The notes: a model not told the origin generated them from the sequence alone. A stretch of 64,000 nucleotides of DNA from Promethearchaeota archaeon (GCA_019058295.1 JAHPZI010000021.1:41167-105166), one strand, 5' to 3'; positions 1-10,377 are shown, numbered from the stretch's first letter. Made by a program: numbers and translations.

Positions 1-3000
1 AAGATTAGAAAGGAGCATAATGTCTTTAAGGACGCCAATGGTAATGACATCCCAATAGCAATAGAGATTTTAGGTGAGATAATAGGGGTACAGCTTGAGG
101 TCGGGGGTGAGATTTACCGTCAGACCATTGAGACGAAAAATGAGGATGGTAAATGGGAACAAATGACAGTTACAGGAGATACGGATTGGCAGAAGGTTAA
201 AGATTTTCTAAACTTTAAGACTGATCCAGAGAGTATGAAGAATAAAGAAAATCATATTATTGTTCGAGTCGCTGAGCGAGATCAGAATGGTCAATGGGTA
301 ATCTCGGGCATGCCCGAATTTACGGGAAGAGATGTAAGAGCTTCTTGGGTCTATAAGGATTTACCTGCAGCGCTTAGATTTAGAGCTGAGAACAGTCATC
401 TATTCGGAGGTATAAGTACTTTTGACAGCATTTTTAATACTCGAAAAAGAGCGGAATTATTGAATAAGTTTGCTGAGAATTTTTATGAAAAAATAAAAAA
501 ACCAGCTGAAAAGCATTTCAAAGAGCTTTTTGAGAAATTTTCGGTAGAGGAGGTTTTCAAGAAAATGTTTTTTGATGGTAATGTCTATTCATCCGAAGCT
601 AAGAAGAGGTTCATGGATGAGAACGGTTTATTAAAGACAAAAGAATGGAATAAATGGGTTAAATTCTGGGAGAAATATTACAAGGATCACTATTCAAAAA
701 TGTTTAAAAATACTGATGCTGACACGATGGAATGGCTTATTAATAATCGTATTGGTGCTGTTATTGCGGATTATATTTCGAGGGAATTTCTTAAAACCGG
801 AAAGGTGCAACCGAGTACCGAGGGGGTTTCATACTCAACACAAGATGATATGATTAATAATATGCAAGAGCTAATGAATAGAGATGACTTAGATTTCCAG
901 ATTAGAAAGATGATTGCTCATTTTTCTGTAGGTAAAGGTCAAACAGCACTTTATCAAGCGATTGCTGAGTGTGTTGAAAATGGAGTGAAAGAGGAATCAT
1001 TAATAGTTAACAATAATCCTGGAGCTTATATTGGTGCCATTTTAGAAGCACAGTATAAATTTTCTGTCGCTGTGGTGGCCATGGCAGAGGCATTTAAAAA
1101 GATTGGATTTAAGGAAATAGATGGCGCATATCAATGGATGGAGTATACAAGTTATATGAAATTGCGAGGTGATTTTGTTTCAGATGGATTAAAGGCTTCC
1201 AACGAAAAAGACAACAAAATAATTGCTGATCTATATGAGCGTATGCTTAATGCCGACATTAAAGCCTCTAAGTATGCTCCTCAAGACGCCCGAATATTTG
1301 ATTGTCTAGTTGCCATATTTAGAGAGAGTATTTTATCGTTCCATTGTAAGAACACTGGAAAACTGATAAGGAATGGTAAGCTCTCAAAGTCATTATCCAA
1401 TACTCAATTAAAAGGTTTAGCTGCGGACTCTCTTTCAACAATATTTCCAGATGTATTTCTTTATTTATTCGAAGAAAATTCCAGACCTGATCGAAAGCAT
1501 ATCTCGGAGTTAGTTGGTCCTGTAGATATAAATACAATAAATAAACTTTTAGAACAAAGGGTCGCAATGGATAAACTTTCTAAGGTAATAGGTTCTGATG
1601 GGACTCTTAAGGGTCCTGCCGAACAAGCTTTCTATCAAGAGATTGTTGAACTTATAAATAAGGAAATAAAGAAGGAGGGAAAGACGACAAAGCAAGAAGT
1701 TAAGGACTTAATATTTAAATTAATTAACGATCCAGATATATATAAAAAATTCAAAGATATAGCTAAAAAGACATTTGGAAAGGATAAAGCAAAGCAGATG
1801 GGAACTACTTTTTATTCAGATGCCAGAAACAAATTTACCAATTCAAAGGTTCTCGATACATTAATTTGTACATATTCTGGAGGCGTGGAGGTGGTGTGGG
1901 TCACTGATCTGGGATTCCATCTTAAGACCGATATAACTTTACCTTTTAATTCTTTGCCAAATAACATTAGATATTATGATCCAACTGACTCAAATTTTGT
2001 GTCAGACTCAGCTATTCTTACTAAATCTAAATCTATTCTTACCAATTCTAAATTTGGCGAACTTATAGAGAGAGGTTTCGTTTTTATGGTGTGTCATATC
2101 AGAAACGGTCCTAATCAAGCTGAGAACTTTCTTTTTGCAATCCCACCTGGGGTTGAATTTGGTAAGATATATGATTCATTTAGCCTTCCAGAGAACGCTT
2201 TTGTCGGGTACTATAACAAAGAGGACGGCAAGAGATATATTGTACTTTTAAACGATCGCCAAGGAAATGTCTTATTTAATAAGTTTGTTCTGGTGGCAGG
2301 GGAGTTTCAGGATTTAGGAGAGAATTGGTACGAGACAAACTGGGATGAGGAGGAAAGAGAGATAATATATGAAGGAAGGATAGTGAAAATGAAAGTCTTA
2401 GAGTACGTTCGCTCAATGATATGGTCAACCGGTAAATCGTTCCTTCCTTTTATTCAAGAAGCCGAGTATAGGGTTGTCCCTGTAGATGCCTATAATACAC
2501 ATTTACCCGCAGAAAAAATTTCCCCCGCGACAAAGAGAAGTAGACTTGAGGTAATACTTAATCCTAATCCAGATCCAAAGACTTTAGAGAAGCTAAAGAG
2601 TCTTGCTACCGTGCTTTATCAGATGACCGGAACAATTAGCCTAAGGCGAAAAAGAGCAGAAGTTAAGCAATTATTTTACACGAATGATTTTCTTAATCTT
2701 TTCAATGATGGAGAACTATATACTATTCTTGGGTTCAGCGAAATCATAAGAAAGGGATTAGCACCAAGAGATGGAGATTTCATTAATACTCCGGGTAATG
2801 TACTTTATGATCCTAATCTCGCTACTGATTGGCTCAAATTAATTAATAGACATTCGGTGTCAAGGGATCCCAATACTGGTGATCTGAAATTAGAGCTTAA
2901 TAAAGCAACCGATAAGGAATTTTATAATGCATGGCTGACATTAATTCAGAATGACATAAGACGTGGTGGCTCAAGGTTTATTGATTATGCCCGTCTCTTA

Positions 3001-4833
3001 TTTAAAATAAATCCAGAGACCGGTTATCCCGATCTGACTCAACCAAAAAGATTTTCTCTCGGTAGATACTTCACTGTTGATGAAAGAACAACTTCCTATA
3101 CCAATGATATTGCTCTAGTCGAGGCAATTGATAAGACAATGACAGGGATATTCGGACATACTGGATACGCGTTAATATTCTCCGGCATGATGTCATTTAC
3201 CGAAGATGCATCATCTCCTAATAGAATTAGGGTAGATTCACTCTTATTTAGTTTGGAGCAATTAGGTGCTCTTTTCAACAGGTTTGGTATTAAAGCGCTT
3301 AATACAAGATTAGGAGAGCTTGGTGTTTATAGAAAAAGTCATTTAACGGCTCAAGGCCTTAGCGTTCTTTCATCATTCTTTTTCACAGGATATTCACATA
3401 TTGTTAAGGACGTTGTTAAAATAACAGCTTCCGGTCAGGAATCGTATGAAACTGCATTAAGGGTCGCTTCAAGCTCTAATGAGGGCGCTTTGAATGATTA
3501 TTTTCTAAATTATCAACCCTCGGGAGGACTATCGTACGCAAGAGCAACGAATTTATTTATAAATAGTGAATATGTGAAATATACAAAAGATATTAACCTT
3601 GAAAGAGAAAACACAGTCGGAAGGGGAATGCTCCAAGCGTTAATATTTGAGAAGATCGATGAAAAACTCTATGATATGTTTGTAAAGACCAATGGATATG
3701 AGCAATTTGAACAATTTAAAAATAATCCAGAGTTTTGGCATCTTTGGACTGGAATTATGTTAAAAAGTATTGTACGCCAGTACATTGATCAGCCTTCCTC
3801 AGTAATGGATTCGAAATTTGCAGTAGAAATAAGGAATGCCATAATGAATAAGCGAGATGCTCGTATCAATATTCAATCAACAGCCACATTTTGGCCATAC
3901 ACTTCAAATAAGTTAATTAAGAGAGGGGTCGAGATAATTATTCGCTATGATGAATTAATGAAGATTATTAATGATATTTACTTTACTTTAGTATTTGGAT
4001 ATAGTGGAGCTAACACTTATAAGCAACACGGTAGTATGTCTCCTGCTGGTTACGATCTTGCGTTCGACTTGCATTGGACAGATGAGTTGCAGGGCAAGGT
4101 TATGAAGGCATACGATACCCTCTGGAATATGTTCAAATTAAAAGAATATGGTCCTAATGAAGAATATAAAGCTTATTTTTATGCAGGAACGGGCGGAGGT
4201 TTTAGCACTAAGAGGACCCTCCATGATAATTATGGACAATTAGGTTTTGTTCTCCATTCTTTTCCATTTAAACCCGGAAATGATATGGAATTGCATAAAG
4301 CCATTCAAAGTATTCTTTTTTATACATTTTCCTTACCTGATGTATTCTGTGTTATTAAAACAGGTACATCAACTAACGATGATACATTTTTAGTTTCAAA
4401 TATTTTCAGTACCTTTTCTACGGAAGATGTAATGTCATCTTCCGGTGTTGATGATACATTCAGCCTTACACCGTATTGGGCCGAATATATACGCGACGAT
4501 GTATTCGGTTATTTGGATGAGAATCCTGATATCACTGAAGAGGAATTATTATCTTACTTTCCTGCAGAACGTCATGATGATGTTAAAATGTTCAAATTAC
4601 AGTATGAACTCGGGAACGTATTTTCTGATACCGACATTAGATTCTTTTTGGGATTTCATGATGCGGGAAAGACCACACACAATGATGAGACTCAGAAGGA
4701 GATGCTTGCATGCATATGGCAATTATATTTCAGTAATTTATTCCTTAGGAGATTGGAGGCTATGGGTGTTGATAGGCCATATTATTATGTTAATTTAGAG
4801 GATCTAACAAGAGACAAATATTTAACATCATAG
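1..4833 (+). CDS. Giant hypothetical protein, 5' end outside window
   Basis: The reading frame is open from the first base of the window, so the first ATG (163) is internal and the gene begins upstream. About 1610 codons are visible before the TAA. I do not recognise a family. The product looks soluble: no signal peptide or clear membrane segment is seen, charged helical stretches fill the first third, and the rest is mixed alpha/beta rich in aromatic residues and Asn. Short Gly-rich loops occur (for example AGTGGGFS near the C-terminus), but there is no P-loop or metal-binding signature I would trust. Codon use is slightly less A/T-biased than in neighbouring genes. It ends 5 bp from the convergent LRR gene. 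A very large structural or surface protein, or one carried by a virus or mobile element, is possible but unproven. Confidence 0.75.
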   Translation, partial: KIRKEHNVFKDANGNDIPIAIEILGEIIGVQLEVGGEIYRQTIETKNEDGKWEQMTVTGDTDWQKVKDFLNFKTDPESMKNKENHIIVRVAERDQNGQWVISGMPEFTGRDVRASWVYKDLPAALRFRAENSHLFGGISTFDSIFNTRKRAELLNKFAENFYEKIKKPAEKHFKELFEKFSVEEVFKKMFFDGNVYSSEAKKRFMDENGLLKTKEWNKWVKFWEKYYKDHYSKMFKNTDADTMEWLINNRIGAVIADYISREFLKTGKVQPSTEGVSYSTQDDMINNMQELMNRDDLDFQIRKMIAHFSVGKGQTALYQAIAECVENGVKEESLIVNNNPGAYIGAILEAQYKFSVAVVAMAEAFKKIGFKEIDGAYQWMEYTSYMKLRGDFVSDGLKASNEKDNKIIADLYERMLNADIKASKYAPQDARIFDCLVAIFRESILSFHCKNTGKLIRNGKLSKSLSNTQLKGLAADSLSTIFPDVFLYLFEENSRPDRKHISELVGPVDINTINKLLEQRVAMDKLSKVIGSDGTLKGPAEQAFYQEIVELINKEIKKEGKTTKQEVKDLIFKLINDPDIYKKFKDIAKKTFGKDKAKQMGTTFYSDARNKFTNSKVLDTLICTYSGGVEVVWVTDLGFHLKTDITLPFNSLPNNIRYYDPTDSNFVSDSAILTKSKSILTNSKFGELIERGFVFMVCHIRNGPNQAENFLFAIPPGVEFGKIYDSFSLPENAFVGYYNKEDGKRYIVLLNDRQGNVLFNKFVLVAGEFQDLGENWYETNWDEEEREIIYEGRIVKMKVLEYVRSMIWSTGKSFLPFIQEAEYRVVPVDAYNTHLPAEKISPATKRSRLEVILNPNPDPKTLEKLKSLATVLYQMTGTISLRRKRAEVKQLFYTNDFLNLFNDGELYTILGFSEIIRKGLAPRDGDFINTPGNVLYDPNLATDWLKLINRHSVSRDPNTGDLKLELNKATDKEFYNAWLTLIQNDIRRGGSRFIDYARLLFKINPETGYPDLTQPKRFSLGRYFTVDERTTSYTNDIALVEAIDKTMTGIFGHTGYALIFSGMMSFTEDASSPNRIRVDSLLFSLEQLGALFNRFGIKALNTRLGELGVYRKSHLTAQGLSVLSSFFFTGYSHIVKDVVKITASGQESYETALRVASSSNEGALNDYFLNYQPSGGLSYARATNLFINSEYVKYTKDINLERENTVGRGMLQALIFEKIDEKLYDMFVKTNGYEQFEQFKNNPEFWHLWTGIMLKSIVRQYIDQPSSVMDSKFAVEIRNAIMNKRDARINIQSTATFWPYTSNKLIKRGVEIIIRYDELMKIINDIYFTLVFGYSGANTYKQHGSMSPAGYDLAFDLHWTDELQGKVMKAYDTLWNMFKLKEYGPNEEYKAYFYAGTGGGFSTKRTLHDNYGQLGFVLHSFPFKPGNDMELHKAIQSILFYTFSLPDVFCVIKTGTSTNDDTFLVSNIFSTFSTEDVMSSSGVDDTFSLTPYWAEYIRDDVFGYLDENPDITEEELLSYFPAERHDDVKMFKLQYELGNVFSDTDIRFFLGFHDAGKTTHNDETQKEMLACIWQLYFSNLFLRRLEAMGVDRPYYYVNLEDLTRDKYLTS

Positions 4834-4838
4834 ATGAT

Positions 4839-6197
4839 TTAAAATTTTAAGTATACTTTTATTCCTTTTTCTTCCAATATATTTTTTAAATACCAATCTT
4901 CCCTGATGTTAGTTCCAATTAACCATAAATTCTTTAATGAAGGAAGGTTGATTATTTCTTTTGGAATATCTCCTAATGGATTGCGGGATAGCCTAATATC
5001 TTCTATAGTTTCAATTTTAAATATTGATTTCGGTAGATATTTCAGTTTATTTACCCCAAGTTCGAGTAATTTCAATGATTTAAGATTACCAATAGATTCG
5101 GGAATTGACTCAAGAGAATTTGCTTCAAGATATAATTTTTTTATTGCTTTTAAATTTCCTATAGATTCGGGAATTAATTCCAATTTATTACCACCAAGAT
5201 TTAGATATTCAAGCGAACTGAGGTTTCCAATGGAATCAGGAATCGTACTTAAATTATTATCGCCTAAATCCAGATACTTAAGTGAATTAATATCTCCTAT
5301 GGATTCGGGGATATATTCTATTTCATTCTTGTATGCATTCAGATGCTCGAGCAATTTAAGCTCTCCTATCCATTCTGGCAATTTTTTTAATTTTCCGACT
5401 TGTAAATCAAGATACTTCAAGTACTTTAATTCCAACAGCCATTCAGGTAATTCTTCATTAGGTACAGCATAAAGAATCAAAATCTCGAGATTTTTTAATT
5501 TTTTTATTTGTTCTGGGATTTCACTAAGAGAGGCACAAGTGAGATTAAGCCCCGCTACTTTACCATTTCTCCATAATATATTTCCATTAGATTCTAAGCG
5601 AGAGATAACAATGTTAAATTTGTCCAACCCGTTAATTTGTAAATATTCGTGAGCGATCATCTCCAATTCCTCGATAATTTCGATATCCGAATTAAATAGC
5701 GCTCTTCGCTCCTCTTTTGTTAGGGCATCTATATATCCTTCATCATAACATAATAACTCCCGTATCCTTGTTGGGCCTTCCAGAAACCGCTTCACGACCT
5801 CTTCTTTAAAGACCCTTTTTGCCAAGGGATCACCCACCTTCGTTAATTTTTTCAAGAGAGGGAATGCCAGATTAGAATAAAGTAATCGTGTATTATAATT
5901 ATTTTCTGCCCAGACCTGCATATTAGAACAATGTGCCCAAAATCTTGTTTCAGGAGGTATATCGATCAGATCAGGTTCGAATGTTTCTAATGAAGGATCT
6001 AATGAATGATCTAAATGTTCAGCAAATTCATCGATGGATTTTATATTTTCAGTAAGATTTTCTATTTCATTGATAGTCTTTCTCATTAAAAGATATTTAC
6101 ATTGTAAATATGGATAGTCAGCTCCCTTTACGTAGATATTGGTTTCTCCATCTTCTAATTTCAGCGTTATATATTCATTTACTTTAAATTCTTCCAT
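4839..6197 (-). CDS. Leucine-rich-repeat protein (452 aa)
   Basis: The C-terminal half (about residues 215-435) consists of roughly nine LRR units of about 23 residues with the pattern IPESIGNLxSLKxLxLGxN, the bacterial/Asgard short-LRR type. The first ~200 residues are helical and charged, with no recognised domain, no signal peptide and no membrane segment, so a cytoplasmic protein-binding role is likely. No GTPase (Ras/ROCO) domain is present, although LRRs in Asgard archaea often accompany small GTPases. It is convergent with the giant gene (5 bp apart). About 185 bp upstream of its start lies a ~245-bp sequence that is repeated upstream of the other LRR gene. The binding partner cannot be predicted. 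Confidence 0.85.
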   Translation of the reverse strand: MEEFKVNEYITLKLEDGETNIYVKGADYPYLQCKYLLMRKTINEIENLTENIKSIDEFAEHLDHSLDPSLETFEPDLIDIPPETRFWAHCSNMQVWAENNYNTRLLYSNLAFPLLKKLTKVGDPLAKRVFKEEVVKRFLEGPTRIRELLCYDEGYIDALTKEERRALFNSDIEIIEELEMIAHEYLQINGLDKFNIVISRLESNGNILWRNGKVAGLNLTCASLSEIPEQIKKLKNLEILILYAVPNEELPEWLLELKYLKYLDLQVGKLKKLPEWIGELKLLEHLNAYKNEIEYIPESIGDINSLKYLDLGDNNLSTIPDSIGNLSSLEYLNLGGNKLELIPESIGNLKAIKKLYLEANSLESIPESIGNLKSLKLLELGVNKLKYLPKSIFKIETIEDIRLSRNPLGDIPKEIINLPSLKNLWLIGTNIREDWYLKNILEEKGIKVYLKF

Positions 6198-6381
6198 CTT
6201 TTAAAAAATAACTTTTCTAATTATTCTATGATATAATAAGCATTCAGAAATTTAAATTTGATCTCCCTCAAGATTTTTGGACATAGATACAACCATGTTT
6301 TTCTATTGAATTTTTCTTTTTTTTTATTTTACGATTATAAGTGTTTAAAATAAATCCAATATCTAAATCTTGAGATCTGTC

Positions 6382-6627
6382 ATGCATTAATTAAAGAATA
6401 GTCTTAAAGAGATTTAAGAATAGATTTAGTTAATTTCTTTAAATACTATTTTAAGGTTAAAATTTCGTGTTATAAATTAGAAAATGAATAAAAGATATTA
6501 CTTTAAAAATAATTCATTTGAAAAAAAGAAAATTTGACATATTTCTGTTAGGTTTTTAAGCTGATTTTTTCACGCTTATCTTGTTTTTTTTGTTTAGCTT
6601 AAATGTTTAGAACCTGCCAACATTTTT
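6382..6627. repeat. ~246-bp intergenic repeat, copy 1
   Basis: This block aligns with 9951-10195 at high identity, apparently with few small gaps, including the shared core GTGTTATAAATTA, a conserved 17-codon mini-ORF (6484-6537, product starting MNKRYYFK) and a T-rich tail ending AACCTGCCAACATTTTT. Both copies lie upstream of a minus-strand LRR gene. The genes themselves have diverged much more than the repeat. It may be a shared control region, a small RNA or a non-autonomous insertion; no terminal inverted repeats were found. Confidence 0.75.
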
Positions 6628-7211
6628 CTCTGATCTTCCTGTAAGGAGAATTCCGAGCATTTCAGATTTTCCCCCTGAGGAGAAGAAATTGCATCCTCAA
6701 TAGAAAACGCTAAAATGGAACTTCATGCTTTTATTTATCGAATAAAATCCAAACAATTAGAGGAAGCTGAACCGCCCTCATCCCTATATGACAGAGAAGA
6801 AGTGGATTTATAGAAACTATTGATATTGTGCTTCGACCTCAATTGGTTCTCTATAGTAATTGCAAATCTTTAATTTTTTAGAAGTACTACTTTAAGATTA
6901 TAAATTCAGCTCTTAGAATTCCTAATTTATTTCTTATAACTAAATTATTAATTTGTCTTATGAAATAAAAACTTTTTAAATTGCAAAGATTGTATAGAGT
7001 GCTATAAAATGGTATAAATCTTATTTTGGTTGTTGGAAAGGATGGTCTTATGACTGAGAAATGTTTTAGGATTGCTGAATACTACTGTTTTGTCTTAGAA
7101 AGAGCAATTCTGAAACGATATAAAGATTTCAAGAAGAAATACTATAAATATGACTAGATTATCATCTTTTGGTGAGGATAAAAAAAGCTTAGAACTACAG
7201 AAAAATAGAAA
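6628..7211. other. Long gene-poor spacer with possible gene remnants
   Basis: No convincing full gene is present. Two short plus-strand frames have coding-like composition: 6715-6813 (32 codons, starting MELHAFIYRIKS) and 7050-7157 (35 codons, starting MTEKCFRIAEYY, ending KKYYKYD). The first is preceded by readable but interrupted sequence, as expected of a decayed gene, perhaps a transposase. No family could be assigned. The rest is A/T-rich with no structure I can support. Confidence 0.3.
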
Positions 7212-9635
7212 TTAACTAAAAATAGATTCAAAATAATCTAAAGCATGTTTTTTTACATTTCTAAAAAATTTTTCATTAAAGGGATTTAAATCACGGTTAT
7301 TTTTTAACCAGTTATTTAAGAGCGAGATAAAATCTGTCAATTTGTCCACACCCTCTTCGATGAAATCATCTCTCATGTCTTCATAATCATAGTAATCTTT
7401 TAATTTTATTTTTGAAGAATAAACATTGTTTTTATATATATAGATAATAGGAATGTACTTTTCAATATTAGTTGCATATTTATTATTACAATCTGCATTC
7501 AATTCTCCTCTCTTTATCAATGAGACATAATAATCCTTATCAATCTTTATCCCTTTTTTGACAAAATTAAATATCCTAAACGTACCAGAAATAACCTCAG
7601 ATTGCTTTTTTTTATTTTTTTCCATTATATTCTTTACCATATAATCAATAAAAAAATCATCTAAACTATTCACTATTTTAAATAATGGGCTATATTTACC
7701 ATCTTTGCTATGTTCACTCTCTATTTTCTTCTCGGAATCGATCCCGACTATTTTATCAACATATAATGCGATTTGTTCTAAAATAAATTCCATTTTTTCA
7801 TTATTATAATTTAGAAGCTTTAAAAATTCACTAAAATCCATAAAATCTAATAAAAAACATAATTTGGTTATAAATATATCTGGTTTAAACCATAGATTAA
7901 TCTTGGATCTAAAAATATCTACTATTTTATCTTTAAATTCAGGTTCCTTTGTTTGATCTTTTATAACGTTTAAAAGTTTAAGTGCTGAAGTATCTATAAC
8001 ATCTTCCTTTGTAAAAATATGTTCCAATAAATAATCGATGTAATAAATCCCAATTTTCTCTAAAAAATATATTATATCTTTTGGGACATTACCCAATTTA
8101 TCATCAACTTTTGCTAATAGAATTTGTATCAATAGTTCCCTGTTGTTTTTACCTAGTTTTCTGTCGATAAAACGCTTAAGGATCATCTCATTTAATTTTT
8201 GGGGCAATCTAGATTTTAGAATATTTTCATTATCTTGTGTTACTAATTTCTCTAACATTTTTTTATCTAATGAGTCTAAATAGTTAAAATACTCGTCAAT
8301 AGATAATTTTTCTATTAGTTTATATGAGATACTTACTAAACTTTCAATATTTTTAAAATTAAAATCATGAATGAAAGATTTCAGAGTATTAATATCACAA
8401 GATAATTTAAATATAGTATTCTCTTTTGAGATTGGGTCTAATTTGATGTGGTATTCTAAGAATGCCTCAGAAGAATATGGATTGGATATGCATCTATCAA
8501 TTAGATTTTCTTTTAGAGACATAGGTAAATCTGTAATATTATTCTCTCTTAAATCAATTGTTCTGAGAGATTTTATGTTGGGTAACGATTCAGGGAGTCT
8601 CTCTAACCTATTATTCCTCAAATCTAATTTTTGAAGCATTTTTAGATTTCCTATCGACTCTGGGAGAATCTTTAATTTATTTCCATTTAAAGATAATATT
8701 AAGAGTGATGTAAGGTTGCCAACGGGCTCTGGAAGAGTCTCTAAAAAGTTTTCATTTAAAGATAATATTAAGAGAGAGGTAAGGTTGCCAATAGACTCTG
8801 GAAGAGACTCTAATCCGTTTCCATTTAAAGATAATATTAAAAGCGATGTAAGGTTGCCAATAGACTCTGGAAGAGACTCTAATCTGTTTTCATCTAAAGA
8901 TAATATTAAGAGAGAGGTAAGATTGCCAATAGACTCTGGGAGTGCCGATAGCTCGCATTCACTAAGTCCTATTCCCATAACTTTATTATTCTCGGTTATA
9001 AAACCCATCTTAGTATCCCGCTTCATTCTAAGTACTTGATTAAACTTTAAATTTGTTAATGTTTCTATTTCTTGAAGTGCATCTATTTCATATTGCGGAA
9101 TTTGAGCATCTCTTAAGGCTACATCCTTAATTCCCCTCATTTCACCTAGCTTGGTCTCCACATCGCTTACAATTTCAGTTATAAGCTTTTTTCTTTCGGG
9201 AACGATAGATACTTTTGTTTGGGGAAGATTGATATTTCCATCTAAGTGTAATAAATTATATTTACCCTGTCTCATCTTATTAATATGGTTAAATACATCG
9301 AAATTTGATTCATTAATCATACTTGAAATTTTATCTACTTCTAATGGTTCATTTTCTATTAGTGTACTAATGATTTTTCTATTAATTCTTTCTTTCATGA
9401 GAAAATAGTAAAGTGCGTGTTCTCCTTCCATCTCATAGGGGTGGAATAATTTGTATCCAAAGTATTTAAACTTCTTGATATTATTGGCTTTTATTAGTTC
9501 TTTTAATTGAAGTTTAATATAATTCTCAATAAATGTAATTCCATCAAGAAAGAAATCACTAAAGGTAAATTGTTTTAATATTGAAAAGATATCACTTGGA
9601 AATTTTTTGATATATCTTAAAATTAAATCCTTCAC
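7212..9635 (-). CDS. Large leucine-rich-repeat protein (807 aa)
   Basis: Residues about 1-210 are helical, followed by about seven LRR units (225-385) with the consensus LPESIGNLTSLLILSLNGN. Then comes a ~420-residue Lys/Asn/Ile-rich helical region with no recognised domain. No signal peptide or membrane segment is seen. Four LRR units are almost identical even at DNA level, showing recent expansion. The gene lies in tandem with the 452-aa LRR gene on the same strand, and both have the same ~245-bp repeat upstream, so the locus probably arose by duplication followed by strong divergence of the non-LRR parts. Like the other copy it lacks a GTPase or kinase domain; a protein-protein interaction role is the most that can be said. 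Confidence 0.85.
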   Translation of the reverse strand: MKDLILRYIKKFPSDIFSILKQFTFSDFFLDGITFIENYIKLQLKELIKANNIKKFKYFGYKLFHPYEMEGEHALYYFLMKERINRKIISTLIENEPLEVDKISSMINESNFDVFNHINKMRQGKYNLLHLDGNINLPQTKVSIVPERKKLITEIVSDVETKLGEMRGIKDVALRDAQIPQYEIDALQEIETLTNLKFNQVLRMKRDTKMGFITENNKVMGIGLSECELSALPESIGNLTSLLILSLDENRLESLPESIGNLTSLLILSLNGNGLESLPESIGNLTSLLILSLNENFLETLPEPVGNLTSLLILSLNGNKLKILPESIGNLKMLQKLDLRNNRLERLPESLPNIKSLRTIDLRENNITDLPMSLKENLIDRCISNPYSSEAFLEYHIKLDPISKENTIFKLSCDINTLKSFIHDFNFKNIESLVSISYKLIEKLSIDEYFNYLDSLDKKMLEKLVTQDNENILKSRLPQKLNEMILKRFIDRKLGKNNRELLIQILLAKVDDKLGNVPKDIIYFLEKIGIYYIDYLLEHIFTKEDVIDTSALKLLNVIKDQTKEPEFKDKIVDIFRSKINLWFKPDIFITKLCFLLDFMDFSEFLKLLNYNNEKMEFILEQIALYVDKIVGIDSEKKIESEHSKDGKYSPLFKIVNSLDDFFIDYMVKNIMEKNKKKQSEVISGTFRIFNFVKKGIKIDKDYYVSLIKRGELNADCNNKYATNIEKYIPIIYIYKNNVYSSKIKLKDYYDYEDMRDDFIEEGVDKLTDFISLLNNWLKNNRDLNPFNEKFFRNVKKHALDYFESIFS
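8700..8950. repeat. 69-bp tandem repeats inside LRR gene
   Basis: Nearly identical units of 69 bp (23 codons, one LRR each) follow head to tail, recognisable from the recurrent plus-strand phrase AAAGATAATATTAA. About four units differ by only a few substitutions each. The adjacent outer LRR units are clearly more diverged, so the core array is young. Confidence 0.85.
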
Positions 9636-9950
9636 TTTATTAAATCCTCTTCAGATTTAATTATCTTAAAACCATCATTATACTTGAATTCTTTCATATC
9701 TTATAAAATTAAAACTTTTGTCTAATATAATAATATTATATATATTTAAAAGCCTTAAATTTCTGAATTTTTTTTACTTACTTTAATTAAACTTGAATGT
9801 ATTTCTTTTAATCTAAAATTACATTCTTTACTAATATTAAAAATAAAATTCTGAAAATTTCTTAAATCCCTCAGCTCCCCCTTTATGTTTATTATACTTC
9901 ATTTAAATTATAACTATTCATTAAATTAGAGTGAATTAATTTTTTAAAAA

Positions 9951-10195
9951 ATGCATTAAACACAGAACCATCTTAAATGGATTTAAAAATAGATTTAGTT
10001 AATTTTCTTATATATTATTTTAAGGCTAAAATTTCGTGTTATAAATTACAAAATGAATAAAAGATATTACTTTAAAAAAAATTCATTTGAAAAAAAGAAT
10101 ATTTGACATATTTCTGATAGGTTTTTAATCTGATTTTTTCTTGCTTAACTTCTTTTTTTGTTTTACTCAAATGTTTAGAACCTGTCAACATTTTT
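9951..10195. repeat. ~245-bp intergenic repeat, copy 2
   Basis: This is the partner of 6382-6627. It begins ATGCATTAA and ends CAACATTTTT, and keeps the 17-codon mini-ORF at 10053-10106 with two amino-acid differences from copy 1. It lies about 315 bp upstream of the 807-aa LRR gene start. Confidence 0.75.
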
Positions 10196-10241
10196 ATAAC
10201 TGAGATTAGGTTTTATTTAATGCCAAATTAACCTATTGTTC

Positions 10242-10282
10242 AAATAAAATTACATGAAGGGGTAAATCGTCCTCTCTTTTTT
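10242..10282 (-). repeat. 41-bp copy of the msrA 3' end (att-like)
   Basis: This 41-bp stretch is identical to 16119-16159, which encodes the last 13 residues of MsrA ([13 protein letters not shown]). In this copy the frame is preserved and closes with TGA instead of TAA. It is in the same orientation as msrA. Together the two copies bracket the transporter/PHP/membrane/coiled-coil block, as an attachment-site duplication left by insertion into a gene 3' end would. Confidence 0.8.
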
Positions 10283-10301
10283 GAGAGATAAATAAATATT
10301 A

Positions 10302-10377
10302 AACAAGAGCATCATGACTAATATTAATGTTCAATAATCTCAATGCTTCGATTCCAATTATAAATTAATATATTTTA
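10302..10377. repeat. ~76-bp repeat upstream of transporter gene
   Basis: This segment aligns without gaps to 15566-15641 at roughly 80-85% identity. It shares TCAATAATCTCAATGC and CGATTCCAA and ends in a TATA-like TATATTTTA. It may be a duplicated promoter region. It directly follows the msrA 3'-end copy. Confidence 0.65.

Noticed and set aside
6715..6813. Short frame starting MELHAFIYRIKS as a real gene
   Set aside because: Only 32 codons, no clear ribosome site, flanked by interrupted readable sequence. Kept only as a possible remnant.
8700..8950. Regular repeats considered as a CRISPR-like array
   Set aside because: The 69-bp units are contiguous without unique spacers, are in frame, and encode LRR units.
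8716..9039. Plus-strand frame opposite the LRR repeats
   Set aside because: It is a shadow of the repetitive LRR coding sequence; its own repeats simply mirror the 69-bp units. The same applies to 4906-5472.
10242..10282. msrA-like sequence as a truncated second msrA gene
   Set aside because: Only 13 codons of homology; sequence to the right shows no further MsrA similarity, so it is a 3'-end copy, not a decayed gene.
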